Assembly: GCF_950023065.1 (NCBI RefSeq)
Contig: NC_088679.1
Span: 13,454,001 to 13,518,000, forward strand
Reading direction: 5' to 3'
DNA: 64,000 nucleotides
Source of the DNA: Planococcus citri
Lineage: Eukaryota; Arthropoda; Insecta; Hemiptera; Pseudococcidae
Below the pieces are notes generated by a model. That model saw only the letters and a list, made by a program, of their open reading frames with translations. It did no database searches and was not told the origin of the DNA. Shown here piece by piece: positions 1 to 12,700 of the stretch; position 1 is the first letter of the stretch, and each line of letters begins with the position of its first letter. The position numbers and the translations under genes were made by a program.

Positions 1-40
1 AGTTTCAAAAATGCATGCTTATTGAAACTCTTCTATTGTA

Positions 41-2068
41 GTCCGGCATATGACAATAGGAGTAATTGCACCCCCCCCCCCCCCGCCGATCCTCCGGGAC
101 AACTTTTTTCCTAAAGGGTACATCCTAAGGAACATTTTAAAGCAAACTTGCTCAAAAAAAAGTTGGCCATACTTACAAAATAGCGGCCATTTTGATTGAC
201 AGGTCAGCCGAAATCACAGATTTCGCGTTTCAACATAGGACTTGCTCGACATTTTTCAAACTTTACAAAGGTAAATCGAAAAATTATGCAAAAATTCATC
301 ACCTGTCCAAATTTCAAGTGCTAAAGTGCGTTTTTCGATTCTTGGTGAATTTTTGAAAATCGAATTTAGGCCAAAAAGGAGGGAAAAAATCAAAATGTCA
401 TCAAATTGACCAAGAAAGCTGGAATTCGGGATATATCCTTATCCTATTTTCGACATGCCAAATCGATTGGAAACGGGTTCAACCCGTTTTGAGCAGTTCT
501 GGAGCCTCCAGCAGATTTTTGAAACTCGAAATTCTCACAAAATTCCATCAAATTGGAGTTGTAAAGCTGAAATTTATTCTAAAAACTAATTTCAATACGC
601 TACGAAGTACTGCAGGTAAATTTCAAGTCGTTTTGGAGCCTACAGCGACTTTTTGAAAATTTGTAAAGCCTCCAGCAAATGTTTGAAACTTTGAATTTTT
701 ACAAAATTTCATCAAAATGGAGATGGAAAGCTGAATTTACTCTACACTCCAATTTTAACACCCTCTGAAGATGACTTCAGGTGGCTTCAAGTCATTTTGG
801 AGCCTCCAGCGGCTTTTTTTAAAATTACTGGAGCCTCCAGTAGATTTTTAAAACTTGGAATTTCTCCAAAATTTCATCAAACTGAGATAGAGAGTCGAAA
901 TTCATTCTGCAAACCAATCTCAATACGCTACGAAGTTGACTGCTGGTGGATTTCAAGTCGTTTTGGAGCCTCCAACGACTTTTTGAAAGGTTATATGGCC
1001 TTCTTTTGGAAAATTGAAATTTCCTAAAAGTAGCTGGAAGCTTCAAAACCATTTGAAACAACCACGTAGTCTGCGAAGTAAATTTCAGCTTGCCAACTCC
1101 ATTTGATAAATTAATGTTGCGGGAATTTCAAGTATCAGAAATCTACTGGAGGCTCCAGTAATTTTCAATAAAGTCGCTGGAGGCTCTAAAATGACTTGAA
1201 CCCACTTGAAGTCGTCTTCAGATGGTGTTAAAATTGAAATGTAGAGTAAATTTCATATCTCCATCTCCATTTTATGAAATTTTGTGAAAATTCAAAGTTT
1301 CAAAAATCTGCTGGAGGCTTTAGGAATTTTCAAAAAGTCGCTGGAGACTCCAAAATGACTTGAAATCCACCAGCAGTCTACTTGGTAGCGTATTGAAATT
1401 AGTTTGTGGAATGAATTTCGACTCTCCATCTCAATTTGATAAAATTTTGAGGCTCCAGTAATTCTCAAAAAAGTCGCTGGCGGCTCCAAAACGACTTGAA
1501 ATTCACCTACAGTACTTCGTAGCGTATTGAAATTATTTTTTAGAATAAATTTCAGCTTTACAATTCCAATTTGATGGAATTTTGTGAGAATTTCGAGTTT
1601 CAAAAATCTGCTGGAGGCTCCAGAATCACTCAAAACGGGTTGGAACCGTTTCCAATCGATTTGGCATGTCGAAAATAGGGTATATCCCAAATTTCAGCAT
1701 TCTTAGTCAATTTGGTAAAATTTTGATTTTTTCCCTCATTTTTGGCCTAGATTGGATTTTCCAAAATTCGCCAAAAATCGAGAAACACACTTTAGCACTT
1801 GAAATTTGGACAGGTGATAAATTTTTGCATATTCTTTCGATTTACCTTTGTAAAGTTTTAAAAATTTCGAGCAAGTCCTATGTTGAAACGCGAAATCTGT
1901 GATTTCGGCTGACCTGTCAATCAAAATGGCCGCCATTTTGTAAGTAAGGCCAACTTTTTTTTGGGCAAGTTTGCTTTAAAATGTTCCTTAGGATGTACCC
2001 TTTAGGAAAAAAGTTGTCCCGGAGGATCGGCGGGGGGGTGCAATTACTCCTATTGTCATATGCCGGAC
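41..2068. mobile_element. Foldback (long inverted-repeat) element, copy 1
   Basis: The two halves are inverted copies of each other, meeting near 1050. The outer ends read GTCCGGCATATGACAATAGG and its complement, followed by a C/G homopolymer run. Each arm also contains degenerate direct repeats of about 155-165 bp, recognisable by a GGAGCCTCCAGCAGATTTTTG core (near 500, 660 and 825 on the left, inverted on the right). TATTGTA lies on both sides (34-40 and 69-75 past 2000, i.e. 2069-2075) and looks like a target-site duplication. There is no credible transposase; short open frames inside are by-products of the repeats. It lies downstream of receptor gene A. The superfamily is not assigned. 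Confidence 0.85.
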
Positions 2069-2339
2069 TATTGTACTTGATTTACTTCTGCGAGAAAGTT
2101 TTTCGAGAAATAAGATCTTCTTTGGCAGGGCATTTGACCAAAAAAAAGAGTAAAAAAATACCTATCCTTCCCCTGTAATTGATGTAGTGCCGTTTTCAGG
2201 AAAATGTAAATGGAATATCTTCCTTTTTGGGGGGATGAAACTTTGTCGAGAGTTTCAGAAATGACTCATCGCATGATCTAGTTTCCAATTTTTAGGGATT
2301 CCCATTAGGTAGTTACAAACCTGGTTTTCCAATAATGCT

Positions 2340-3240
2340 CAGTTTTGTTAATTTTTCGTCAAAAATGCTCATCTGTACTTTTTTTTCACAAATTCGTACC
2401 CTATTATGTGAAAAGATTTTTTTTCAGCCGAAATTTACGCATTATACTAAAACTTTACCTTTCCTCCAAAAATTTTCCTTTTTTTTTTTTTGGTTAACAT
2501 AATTATTTGTAAGTACATTGCAGCCAAAAATAGCAAATTATTTTTTTGCCAATAAAAATTCTCGTGTTTTGTCGAAATAATGATTTTTTTAACTTAAATC
2601 GGCTTATTGTTATCAAAAAATCTCACTTTTGGTTAAAAATGCGCATTTTTCCCCAAAAAATTGCCTTATTTTCTACCAAAAATGAACTCATGTTTCTATC
2701 AAAATTTCACATTTTCTGTCACAATTGATCTCTTTTTTGCCAAAACTGCTCAGTTTCTGCGAAAAAATATTCATTTTCTGCCAAAATTTATACACATTCT
2801 GCCGAAATCCTATCTTTTCCAACAAATACTCTTCGTTTTCTGTGAAAAGACCTCATTTTCTGCCAAATTGGTACATCATTCCGACAAAAAATTACATTTT
2901 TTTTCAAGAAAATATAATCTGTTTTTTTTTTGCCAAAATGCTGATTTTTTTTCCAACGCTACTTATTTTGGTTGAGAAAGCTCACTTTTCATCAAAACTT
3001 GAGTAACATTTCATACGTAAAATTTACATTCTTTGCTGGAAGTATTTCTTTTTAAAAAATGCTCATTTTTTTTAAATACCTACCCACGAATTTTTTTCAA
3101 AAATCTACATTTTTTGCCACAAATGAGCATTGTTTAGTCATGCTCATTTTTTACTAAAATGCTCATTTTCTGCCAAAAGTAGGGTTACATGCATTGCCTA
3201 TGTCTGCTAAAAATGCCCAATTTTTATCAAGCGCGGTTAT
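2340..3240. repeat. Degenerate short tandem repeat, T-rich
   Basis: The stretch is built of loosely repeated units of roughly 25-35 bases with cores such as CTCATTTTTTGCCAAAA and TTCTGCCAAAATT. Two overlapping open frames here have repetitive Phe/Leu/Lys composition and match no family I know, so I treat them as repeat by-products. The rest of 2076-3789 between the foldback element and gene A holds nothing I recognise, apart from a possible polyadenylation signal (AATAAA on the minus strand at 3656-3661) about 130 bp past the gene A stop. Confidence 0.6.
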
Positions 3241-3789
3241 TCTTTCTCAAAAATTGAGGGTGTCTACAGGCTATTGTGATACTAAAAAAAACGGACATTT
3301 CTGATACAGTGGGGAAAAAATTTGATCTTTTTTTCTTCTGGATGGATACCTGAAATCTCTCCAGATGAGAGAAAGTCGAGATACATAGATGATCTTTTTT
3401 CTGACTCGATTATCTTGGTAATTTTATTGGCCTTATTGCGCTTTGAAATAGGTACCTACTTCAAAAGAATCATAATACTTTATCAATTTTAATTTTCAAC
3501 ATTGAAACAATTAATGAATACTTAACAAAATATGTAATTCCAATGAATAAATAGAAACTGCGGAAGTATGTACAATGTACATATTCCAATCGGATATTAA
3601 TAAGTAGTAGCACGACAGTTTTTGAAAAACCTGCAGCAAAATGTTTTCCTATTAGTTTATTTCAATGTCATACTACGAGTATACTGAAAAATCAAAATTA
3701 TTTGCGGGGGGGAGGGGAGTTCTGCATTTGATACTTTTCAGTGCTTCTCTTAGGTATGAACTTAAATCTGCCACAATGGTTTCTAAGAA

Positions 3790-6700
3790 TTATTGATAGG
3801 TACCGTCTTCTAATGAACGTAGGTAAGTTTTCTGTACATGATTCAATTCAATATGACATGATTTTACTTTCTCCAGCTATATGTAGTAAACAGAAGAAAA
3901 AATAGAATTTTATAATTAAATAGTGCACACATTATTTTAAAATATTTATTATTTTCCAAGGTATTGAAAGATGTGAAAGTTGTATCCTATCTCGTTGGCT
4001 GCACATTTCATGAGAAAAATGCGAAACCGTTTCAGTTTTCAGCCAGTAAAAATTTTAAGACTTGGAGAGGACGCTTTATCTTAATGAATAGGTATTAGGA
4101 AGTTTACTTACCATTTCTGCATGTGCTTTTTGTAGAACATCTTCGGTTTCTAAATGGTCTTTTTTGAGTTTTTTCTTCATTTTTCCTTCGCCCACATGGC
4201 CTCCATCTATTATCGTACAATTTGATGAGGATGAAAAATTATCCTAGGTACCTACTCTTTGGTATCAGTCTAAATTTATTTATGCCAACCTGTCTTTGAT
4301 CGTTTGTTTAAAATGTCGTCCAATTCTTTGATGACTTTGGCTATGGAATCTCGTACTTGTTCCTTCAGATCATCAACGCTTTGTGGTGCTGTATTTTCAA
4401 GCCTGCGTGAAAATTAGTAAATAGTTGAATAGGTAGGTACTAGGTAGACAATCTGTGTACCTTTGAATCGATACTTACGAATAACACTGACAGATCGATG
4501 ATTTACGTGCACTGGGACGAGATTTATTTCCCATGAAACTACGCATGGACGAAGTAACCGGTGAAAAGAACACTTTGGTATTTCTTTCCGGTGTCCAAAA
4601 AATTATGTATAATTTTGGCGAAAATAAAAAAATCAAAATCGTCAGCGAATTAATCGAGGCGCACAAGTTCATGGCTAATATCTGAAAGAAAATATTTGTG
4701 CCGATCAATAGATCATTGATTTTTTTCAGCTACATATAAGGCTTTCCATGTAAATGTAGGCACTTAAAATGAGATCTAAATAAGGCTCACTTTTTGTTTA
4801 CTAGCGAAATACACCAAGCCAAAAGCAGCTGCTGTTATTACTGTCGCGTACATCGCGAATCCAATGCACTTGGTCTCGTTGAAATTCGTCGGTATGTTTC
4901 GTGTTTTGATGGCGTAATAAGTTGAAAGCAAAATTAACAGTGCAACGAAAGCGAATATGTTGATGAAAAATGTTCCGTTTAAATAATACTTCTTCAGAAT
5001 GAAATCACTTCCTCCCATACTGGGGTCTGGGTCATTGAATTTAATCGCGAACCAGCATATCAGTATTTCTACCCCAATCAGAATCGCTGTTATGGCCATC
5101 TTGAATTGAGAAAAAAATCGTATTTTAGAACACTGACGTGAGATAATATTAGGTATATGTATCTCGATATTTTTCACAAACTCACCTGAGCCTTCAGAGA
5201 CAAGTATTTGAGGTTCATGTTGACGAATTTATTTTCAGGTATAACCAGTAGACGTGCCACTCGATTAGTTTTCACCAGCAAAGCAGCGTATATCATAGTG
5301 AAACCAATCGCTGGCAAAACTTTGACATCTGATGTTATAAAATTCGAGGTTACTGTCGATATGAGGAGTGTAGTGTTGACCAAAATAATACCAGCGAACA
5401 TAACGTAACATAGTTCTTTGGTCGTTGACTTCACAGCCGGAGTATTTTGATATTTGACAAACACCAATAGTACAATCGACGCCAACAAGATGGAAAATGA
5501 GGAAAACCCGATGGATAATACATTTTGTCCATCGGTCCAGTCAGTTGGTAGTTGAAGAACAACGGATATAGATATACAGGCTGTACGACATTTACATGAA
5601 AAAAAAAGATTTTATTATAGCTATTAAATAAGACGTTCAGCTTCAGATGGAAATAACTTGATGGGCACTGACCACTTTTGTTTTCATTCGGTGCCGAGCC
5701 ATCTTCACATTTATCACACGAAAAAGCATCACCACTTGATACCTCAAATTCGTCACAAGCAAGGCAATCCCAACAACATTTATTGTTTTGTTTTTTCTGT
5801 CAGAGAAAAATGGAATCATCGGTCAGTTTTTCAGTTTGTACTGAATGGTTAGCTCATATTGTATTACTGAATTGAAAAAAAAAATCACCTTAAAATACCC
5901 CGCAGTGCACGGTTTGCCGCATATCTGCTTCGCAAAATCTATTGAATTTTGGAAATCTGCTGCAAATATTGTTAAGTTACCTTTTATTCGCAATATTGCA
6001 TTCGTATTCGAGGGTGTTTCGTCATCATTGTCGCCATATTTTGTATACTCGCCGACCTTGATAAAAGTTTCGGATACGTTTTCTGTTTCTTGAAACTTGT
6101 GTATATCGAATCTAGGTATGGTCAATATCATTAAAAATGATTAGATCGAATGATCAAAAATTTCGAAATTATTGAATATTATCTGCCTTATTCACGAGTC
6201 ATTGTGCAGAATTATGCGATTTCTGTGCTTCGTACTAACTTTTCTAGTTTTGGCAGACCTCTGTATTTGGTATAGCTCACTTCTTCATCGAATAATTTGA
6301 AATTGACATCGCGGAGGTGTCCTCTCTGTTGAAATATTAGGCAGGTATTTTTATCATGTTTATTCAAAGTACATTATTAGATATTTAGGTGGGTCATGAA
6401 AAAAAAAGAAAATGTTGAATGATTTTAACGAAATTTAGTGGAGATCTTCGTTTCGACTTGTAAATCACACAGGAAAATTTTCAGCTCCAGAGGTGCCTCT
6501 GGAACAGAGAAATGGGTTCTCAAAAAGTGTGAATTTTTCGAATAAAATCGTGCTTTTTTTCTCTCTTGTTACATGTGCAACATGTTGTAGGAAAAATGGC
6601 TCAATCCCAAAAGATCGTACTTGTTTGAGATTCTGCGTCAACTTACGTCATTGTCATAAAAATTCAAGACCTCGTTTAGGGTTCTACTGAACGGTTGAAA

Positions 6701-9700
6701 ATTTGCAAATGGCTTTTTTGGGTAAATTCGTGTTTTGAAAATTTCAAACCGCTCATTAGAACCCTAAAAGTGGTTTTGGATTTTTATAATAATAGCATAG
6801 ATGGACGCAGAATCTCAATAGTTTCATTTGAGACTATGCCATTTCCTCAAAAACAGGTTGTATAGCGACAGGAGCAAAAAAACACGATTTTTTCGAAAAT
6901 GTTTCTTCTTTGGGAGCACAAATTTCTCCTTTAGGGGCACCTCCGGAGCCAAAATTTTTTTGCGAGTGACTTTTAACACAAAATGAATGTCTTTAATTGA
7001 ATTCTGATCGTCAAGATTCTCCAACCTTTTTTTTTTTTTTTCGTGATCTGCACTGCTTAATGTTGTACGAATGTACGAGTATACTCACTGCATAATAACG
7101 AGAAAGCTGGCCGTATTTTTCAACGAAAATGTTTTTTATAGCATGAGCCATTGTGTAAAGTGATTTGATAATATTAACAGCTGCATTTGAATTATTATTG
7201 TAACTATCTCTGAACGTATCTGAACCTTTTGAAAATTAAAATCATCATTTTTGTATAGATCACTAAATGATTCATAATAACAAATTAATGGTAGGTATAT
7301 GTAGGTATGTATGTTGTATAGGGTAGATCGCCTCAAGAAAAAGTTGGAGGATTAAAACAAAATTATGTAGAAAACTTTATTTTGAGTTGAAATTTATCCA
7401 CAAAAAATTTTAGCCCAGATGATGCTCCTGAAGGGGAGATTTGGGCCAGCAAAGGGAGAGTATTTTCGAAAAAATCGTGGTTTTTTCGCTCCTGGCTACA
7501 CAACCTGTTTTGGAAAAAATTGCCCAGTCCCAAATGAAAGTTTTTGAGATTTTGCATTGATCTATGCTATTCTCGTCGAAATCCAAGAACTTTTTTTTAG
7601 GGTTTTACTGAGTGGTTGAAAATTTGCAAATCACTTATTTGAGGATAAATTCGTGTTTTGAAAATGTTTTCTTTGCAAAAATATTATGCATTAATCATGT
7701 CAAAATATTGAAAGATGTCATTCCTGAGCCTGAGGAAATATTTTGGAAAGTCTTGATAATGTCAAAAAATTGAAAGAAGTTTGTAAGTTTTTTGGCTACG
7801 TATTTTTCTGGATTTTTTGGAATTGGCAGTAATGACCAAAAAGTTGGCTCTCATGTGTTCCAAGATATCTCCCTAGTTCCAGGAATGATATTTTTCAATA
7901 TTTCAGCTAAACTGATTCAAAAAAATTGACGCAGAAAAAATTTTCAAAAGTCGAATTTATCCAAAAGTACGTGATCTGTAAATTTTCAACCCCTCTTTAA
8001 AATCCTGAAAGTGGTTCGGATTTTGACGGCAATGACAAAGATCGACGCAGAACCTCAAATACTTCGATTTAAGACTGATCCATTTTTCCCAAAACAGATT
8101 GGGTAAGAACAAGAGCGAAAAAACTACGATTTTTTTTCGAAAATTCACCCTCTTTGAGGGCTTTTATTTTCCCTCCAGTGACACTTCCGAAGCTAAAATT
8201 TTGTGTGGGCAACTGTCAACTCATAATGAAGGTCTCTGCCGAATTCAGTCAGAATTTTCCGACCTTTTTCTTAATGTTTTACCAATTGATGTTTTTTCTG
8301 TTGTATTCTCAGAATGGAATTTTCTCTTGAGATATCGTTCTCTGAATTCTTTAAAATAAGCTTGTTTCGTATCATTTTCCACCGATTCGTAGAAATTATA
8401 TAGATTTTCATTATACTGATGCTGCTTCGGCGTAACGTAATACAATTCTCCAATATCTGATATCCACGTTAGTGTTCCGTTTTTCCAAGGTTTATCTAAA
8501 TTTCTTTGTTGAAATCATATCACAAAACATAGTTAGTAAAATGTGCTCACAAGGGAGGTAGATATTCTAACAGGAAGATAATTTTTTGCTTTGGACAAAG
8601 CTGAGGTGGAAAATTATGCAAAAATACATCAGTGGCGTAGCCAGAATTTTCTTAAAGAGGGAGCAAACCCATAAATAAATTTCAGATGATAAAGGGTATT
8701 TTTTTGATTTTTGGCGAATTTTTAACAATTCTTTTGTTGAGCCAAAATCAAAATCAATATTTTATCGGAACCAGCAGAGATCTTCAAATATAAAATTCAT
8801 CAGCGAAAGTTGTTCTTTGTGGTCCAAAACTGCCGGAAAAGAATTTTCATGACATTTCAACAGGCTATTTTCTCCAAAACAGGTTGGGTAGCGATGGAAG
8901 CGAAAAAAATCATGCCCTCTTTTTGAGTGCTCATTGCTATTAGTCCGGCATATGACAATAGGAGTAATTGCACCCCTCCCCCCCCGCCGATCCTCTGGGA
9001 CAACAATTTTCTTAAAGGGGACATCCTAAGGAACATTTTAATGCAAAGTTGCCAAAAAAAAAGTTTTAAAGTCAAAAAAATCATTTAGAAAAAAACCAAG
9101 TATCAAATTTTAGAGTAGAAAAAAGAAAGAAAAATTACACATTTTGACTTGATTATAATTGCACGTTAAAAACACATAGCCACAACGTTTCGGCACACGG
9201 TGCCTTCATCAGGTGTACACTAAGACTAACTAGGTATATCTAATAAGTGAAAATACGTACGACGAAATAGCAAGCAACGAGATAAATTATTGGTATTGTA
9301 CTAGAGATTTGTACATACTCTATTCTTCCCACTGATATAACCAAAAAATTGGAAAAACAAGGTAATGCCTTGATAAAATGTCTTTATGACGAAAATATCA
9401 TCACGTCATCGGAGAAGTCAGCGCTCACCAGACAAAATTCAGTTGCTCCTCGGTTATATGGTCTGATAAAAACGCACAAACCAAACAATCCGGCACGTCC
9501 TGTCGTCTCTACTATAGATTCTCCGATATCTAACCTTTCTAAATTTTTGGTATCCATAATGAGGAACATACCCGAATTACAGTCAGATATCAACGTTAAA
9601 AACTCCATAGAAGTCAGAAAAATCATCAAAGAAATAAAACCTGACCCTGACTATCAACTGGTGTCTTTCGATGTGGTTTCAATGTATACATCCATACCTT

Positions 9701-12700
9701 TACAGTACATCTATCAAATCATCACCGGAAATTGGACTATTCTACAGAATTTTTTCAAAAATACCCATGCAGAAAAATAGTACTACTAGAGTAATACTAA
9801 AAGCAGTACTACTTTCAGTAGTACTAAATTGAGCAATTCAGTTTTACTGGCAGTACTACTAAGAAGTATTATTGTAGTACTACTGAGAAAGTATTACTGC
9901 AGTACTACTAGGACATATTACTGTAGTACTACTCAAAAGAACTGTACCTAGTACTACATTTTAACATTTTTAAATTAATTTTTAAAAATATTGAGTACAT
10001 TTGGCACAATTTCTGTTATCAGTAATCGTTTTACTTTTTATCTATCGAATCATTAATTCATATACCATCCAATTCCATTAACGAAAATTTCCTACCTAAC
10101 CTGAGATTCGAACCTGGGACCCTACGTTCCTAACTACCTAGCCTTAACCACTAGACTATGGGGACTTCAATGGATATAGCACATTTTGAACAATATAAGC
10201 ATATTATCCTTGTTATTCTGAAATATTTCCTTTTTTTTTAAATTGCAGTACATTATTAGTATTTTTTTTTAAAATTGCAGTACATTATTAGTAAGGCAAT
10301 TGTTTTAATGATATCGTATATTTTTTTGCTGCACCAAATACCGCAGATAGTAATTTTCTTTACGTTTTGTCAGTTTCATGAAATTTTGAGACAAATTATG
10401 ACACTTTATAGCGCATTTTTTCGCATATTTTTGGAATCAATAAATGCAAATGCTTATTTTAGTTTTTAAAAAAACGTTGATTTTGAAGTTTTTTCAGGTC
10501 GTTACAGCTTTTTTGTGGGAGAAAAACAGCAAAAATCAGTTTGAAAAATGGGAAAAAACAAAAATTTTGAAATTGTCAATACAAAAAACTGAATGTTTAT
10601 TTTTTTTAATAGCCTATATGAAAATTAAAAACGATGATCGATGCATTTGTGTTTTAAAATAAATTAATGTTCGACGTTTTTTAGGTTTTCTGATAGCTCA
10701 TTGAAAATACATACCTACATTTTGATACCTACCCATGATGGAGCAGTTTTATAGCACTTATTTCTGCAGTCTTTGGTTTCTTAGCACAATAATATTAATG
10801 TAATGCGTTTTTTTTTTTTTTTTTTTTTTTTTTTAGATTGTATAATTACTTATTATGAGCGTTTTTTTTTGCTGTTTTTTGAGCATATAGAAATAATTGC
10901 TGTATTTATTAGCTACTTACTTAATTTTTTAAATTTCAGAAAAAACGTGTGCTGGGCAGGTATAATTGAAATTCAAACTCACATACCTATTTTTAACAAA
11001 TAAGTTTAAGCTTGAACATAGACCATAAAATGAGAAATTTGTCTAAAGTAGTATTTAGAATGGTACTATAGTACTACTTGATACCACAATACCGAAGTAG
11101 TACTGAATAGTCTTACCTAAAGTAGTACTGGAATAGTACTATCCCATTACTTGGTATCCCAATACTGAAGTACTACTGAATAGTTATACAGAAGTAGTAC
11201 TGAAGTAATACTAAGTACTACTTAGTTCTACAGTACTGAATTAGTACTCAATAGTTTTACAGAAATAGTACTGAAATAGTACTATAGTACTACTCATCTA
11301 TGATTTTCTTGCATGGGTAACTTCAACTTATTCAAAGATCTCATAGAATTTATTTTATTTAATGGTTACTTTATATTTAATGATACTTTATACAAACAAT
11401 CTCATGGCGTTGCCATGGGTGATAGTTTCTCACCTATTGCCTGTGACCTAATTATGGACCACATATTTAAGAAAATAGTTGAAAAATTCAAAGATGATAT
11501 AAAATTCGTAAAAAAATATGTTGATGATAGCCTTTTTTATGTCAAAAAATCAAAAATCGATGAACTTTTTCAGTTTGCCAATTCCCTTCACGATAGCATA
11601 AAATTTATCACTGAAAACGAAGTTAATGGTACTATTTCTTTTCTAGATCTGCAAATTATAACTAGTGATGGTTCTTTTCTTACGAAACACTATACAAAAC
11701 CAATAGCCAGTGGTAGGCTAGTAAATTTTCATTCTTTCCAACCAGCAAAGCAAAAAATAAATATTTTGAAAAATCTCATAGATAGGGTACTTGGTCTCTC
11801 TGATGCTTGTTTTCATAAGGAAAAAATCGATCATATTTATGACGTTGCTTTGGCTAATGATTACCCCTGGAAAATGATACAATCCCAAATTCAGCTTTTT
11901 TATAACCATAGTAACCCTTCTACTGATCATTCTAATTCTAATATTGGACCAAAAAAATTTCAGTGTCTCAATTATGCTGGTAAAACTTCCAAACGAATTG
12001 AAAAACTTTGTCAGGAAGAGGATTCGACCATTACTTTCGCATATAAAAATCCCAATAACCTATTCAAACGAATTTTTTCCAACACTAAAAATAGGATTCC
12101 TAATTTGAGTCAAAGCAACGTAGTTTATAAAGTAAAATGTATGAATTGTAACGTTGAGTATATTGGAGAAACAAAGCAACACCTTAAAGACAGAATGTAT
12201 AGGCATAATCTAGATGTTAGAAATGGTAGGACTACTACTGCACTATCAGAACACTCTGTAATGTATAATCATAAGTTCGATTTCGAAAATGTAAAAATTC
12301 TTCATAAAGGTTGTTCTAATCTACAGAAAAGAAAAACCACAGAGGTACTGTACATTTTAAATAATCGAAACTGCATCAATAAAAAAACGGACGTTGCTGG
12401 TTTCGATGTGTACAAATCTCTAGTACAATACCAATAATTTATCTCGTTGCTTGCTATTTCGTCGTACGTATTTTCACTTATTAGATATACCTAGTTAGTC
12501 TTAGTGTACACCTGATGAAGGCACCGTGTGCCGAAACGTTGTGGCTATGTGTTTTTAACGTGCAATTATAATCAAGTCAAAATGTGTAATTTTTCTTTCT
12601 TTTTTCTACTCTAAAAAAAAAAGTTGGCCTTATACTTACAAAATGGCGGCCATTTTGATTGACAGGTCAGCCGAAATCGCAGATTTTGCGTTTTAACATA

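Larger units (their letters stand above)
9066..12613 (+). mobile_element. Penelope-like retroelement, 5'-truncated, with inverted terminal pLTR-like repeats
   Basis: The element is flanked by the same 12-mer AAAAAAAAAGTT (9054-9065 and 12614-12625), matching an insertion into the A-rich site that is uninterrupted in foldback copy 1. A reverse transcriptase (motifs A, B and C) followed by a GIY-YIG-type endonuclease is the Penelope order. About 205 bp at the 3' end (12409-12613), including the last codons, recurs inverted at the 5' end (9109-9314). Inverted terminal copies are known for this class. The coding region is broken by the insertion at 9764-11317 and lacks its N-terminal part. Confidence 0.88.

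Noticed and set aside
797..1902. Several open frames of 60-130 codons on both strands
   Set aside because: They are translations of the foldback element's repeated arms, recur mirrored in copy 2, and match no protein family.
2546..3006. Overlapping open frames rich in Phe, Leu and Lys
   Set aside because: They follow the degenerate T-rich tandem repeat and have no domain-like conservation.
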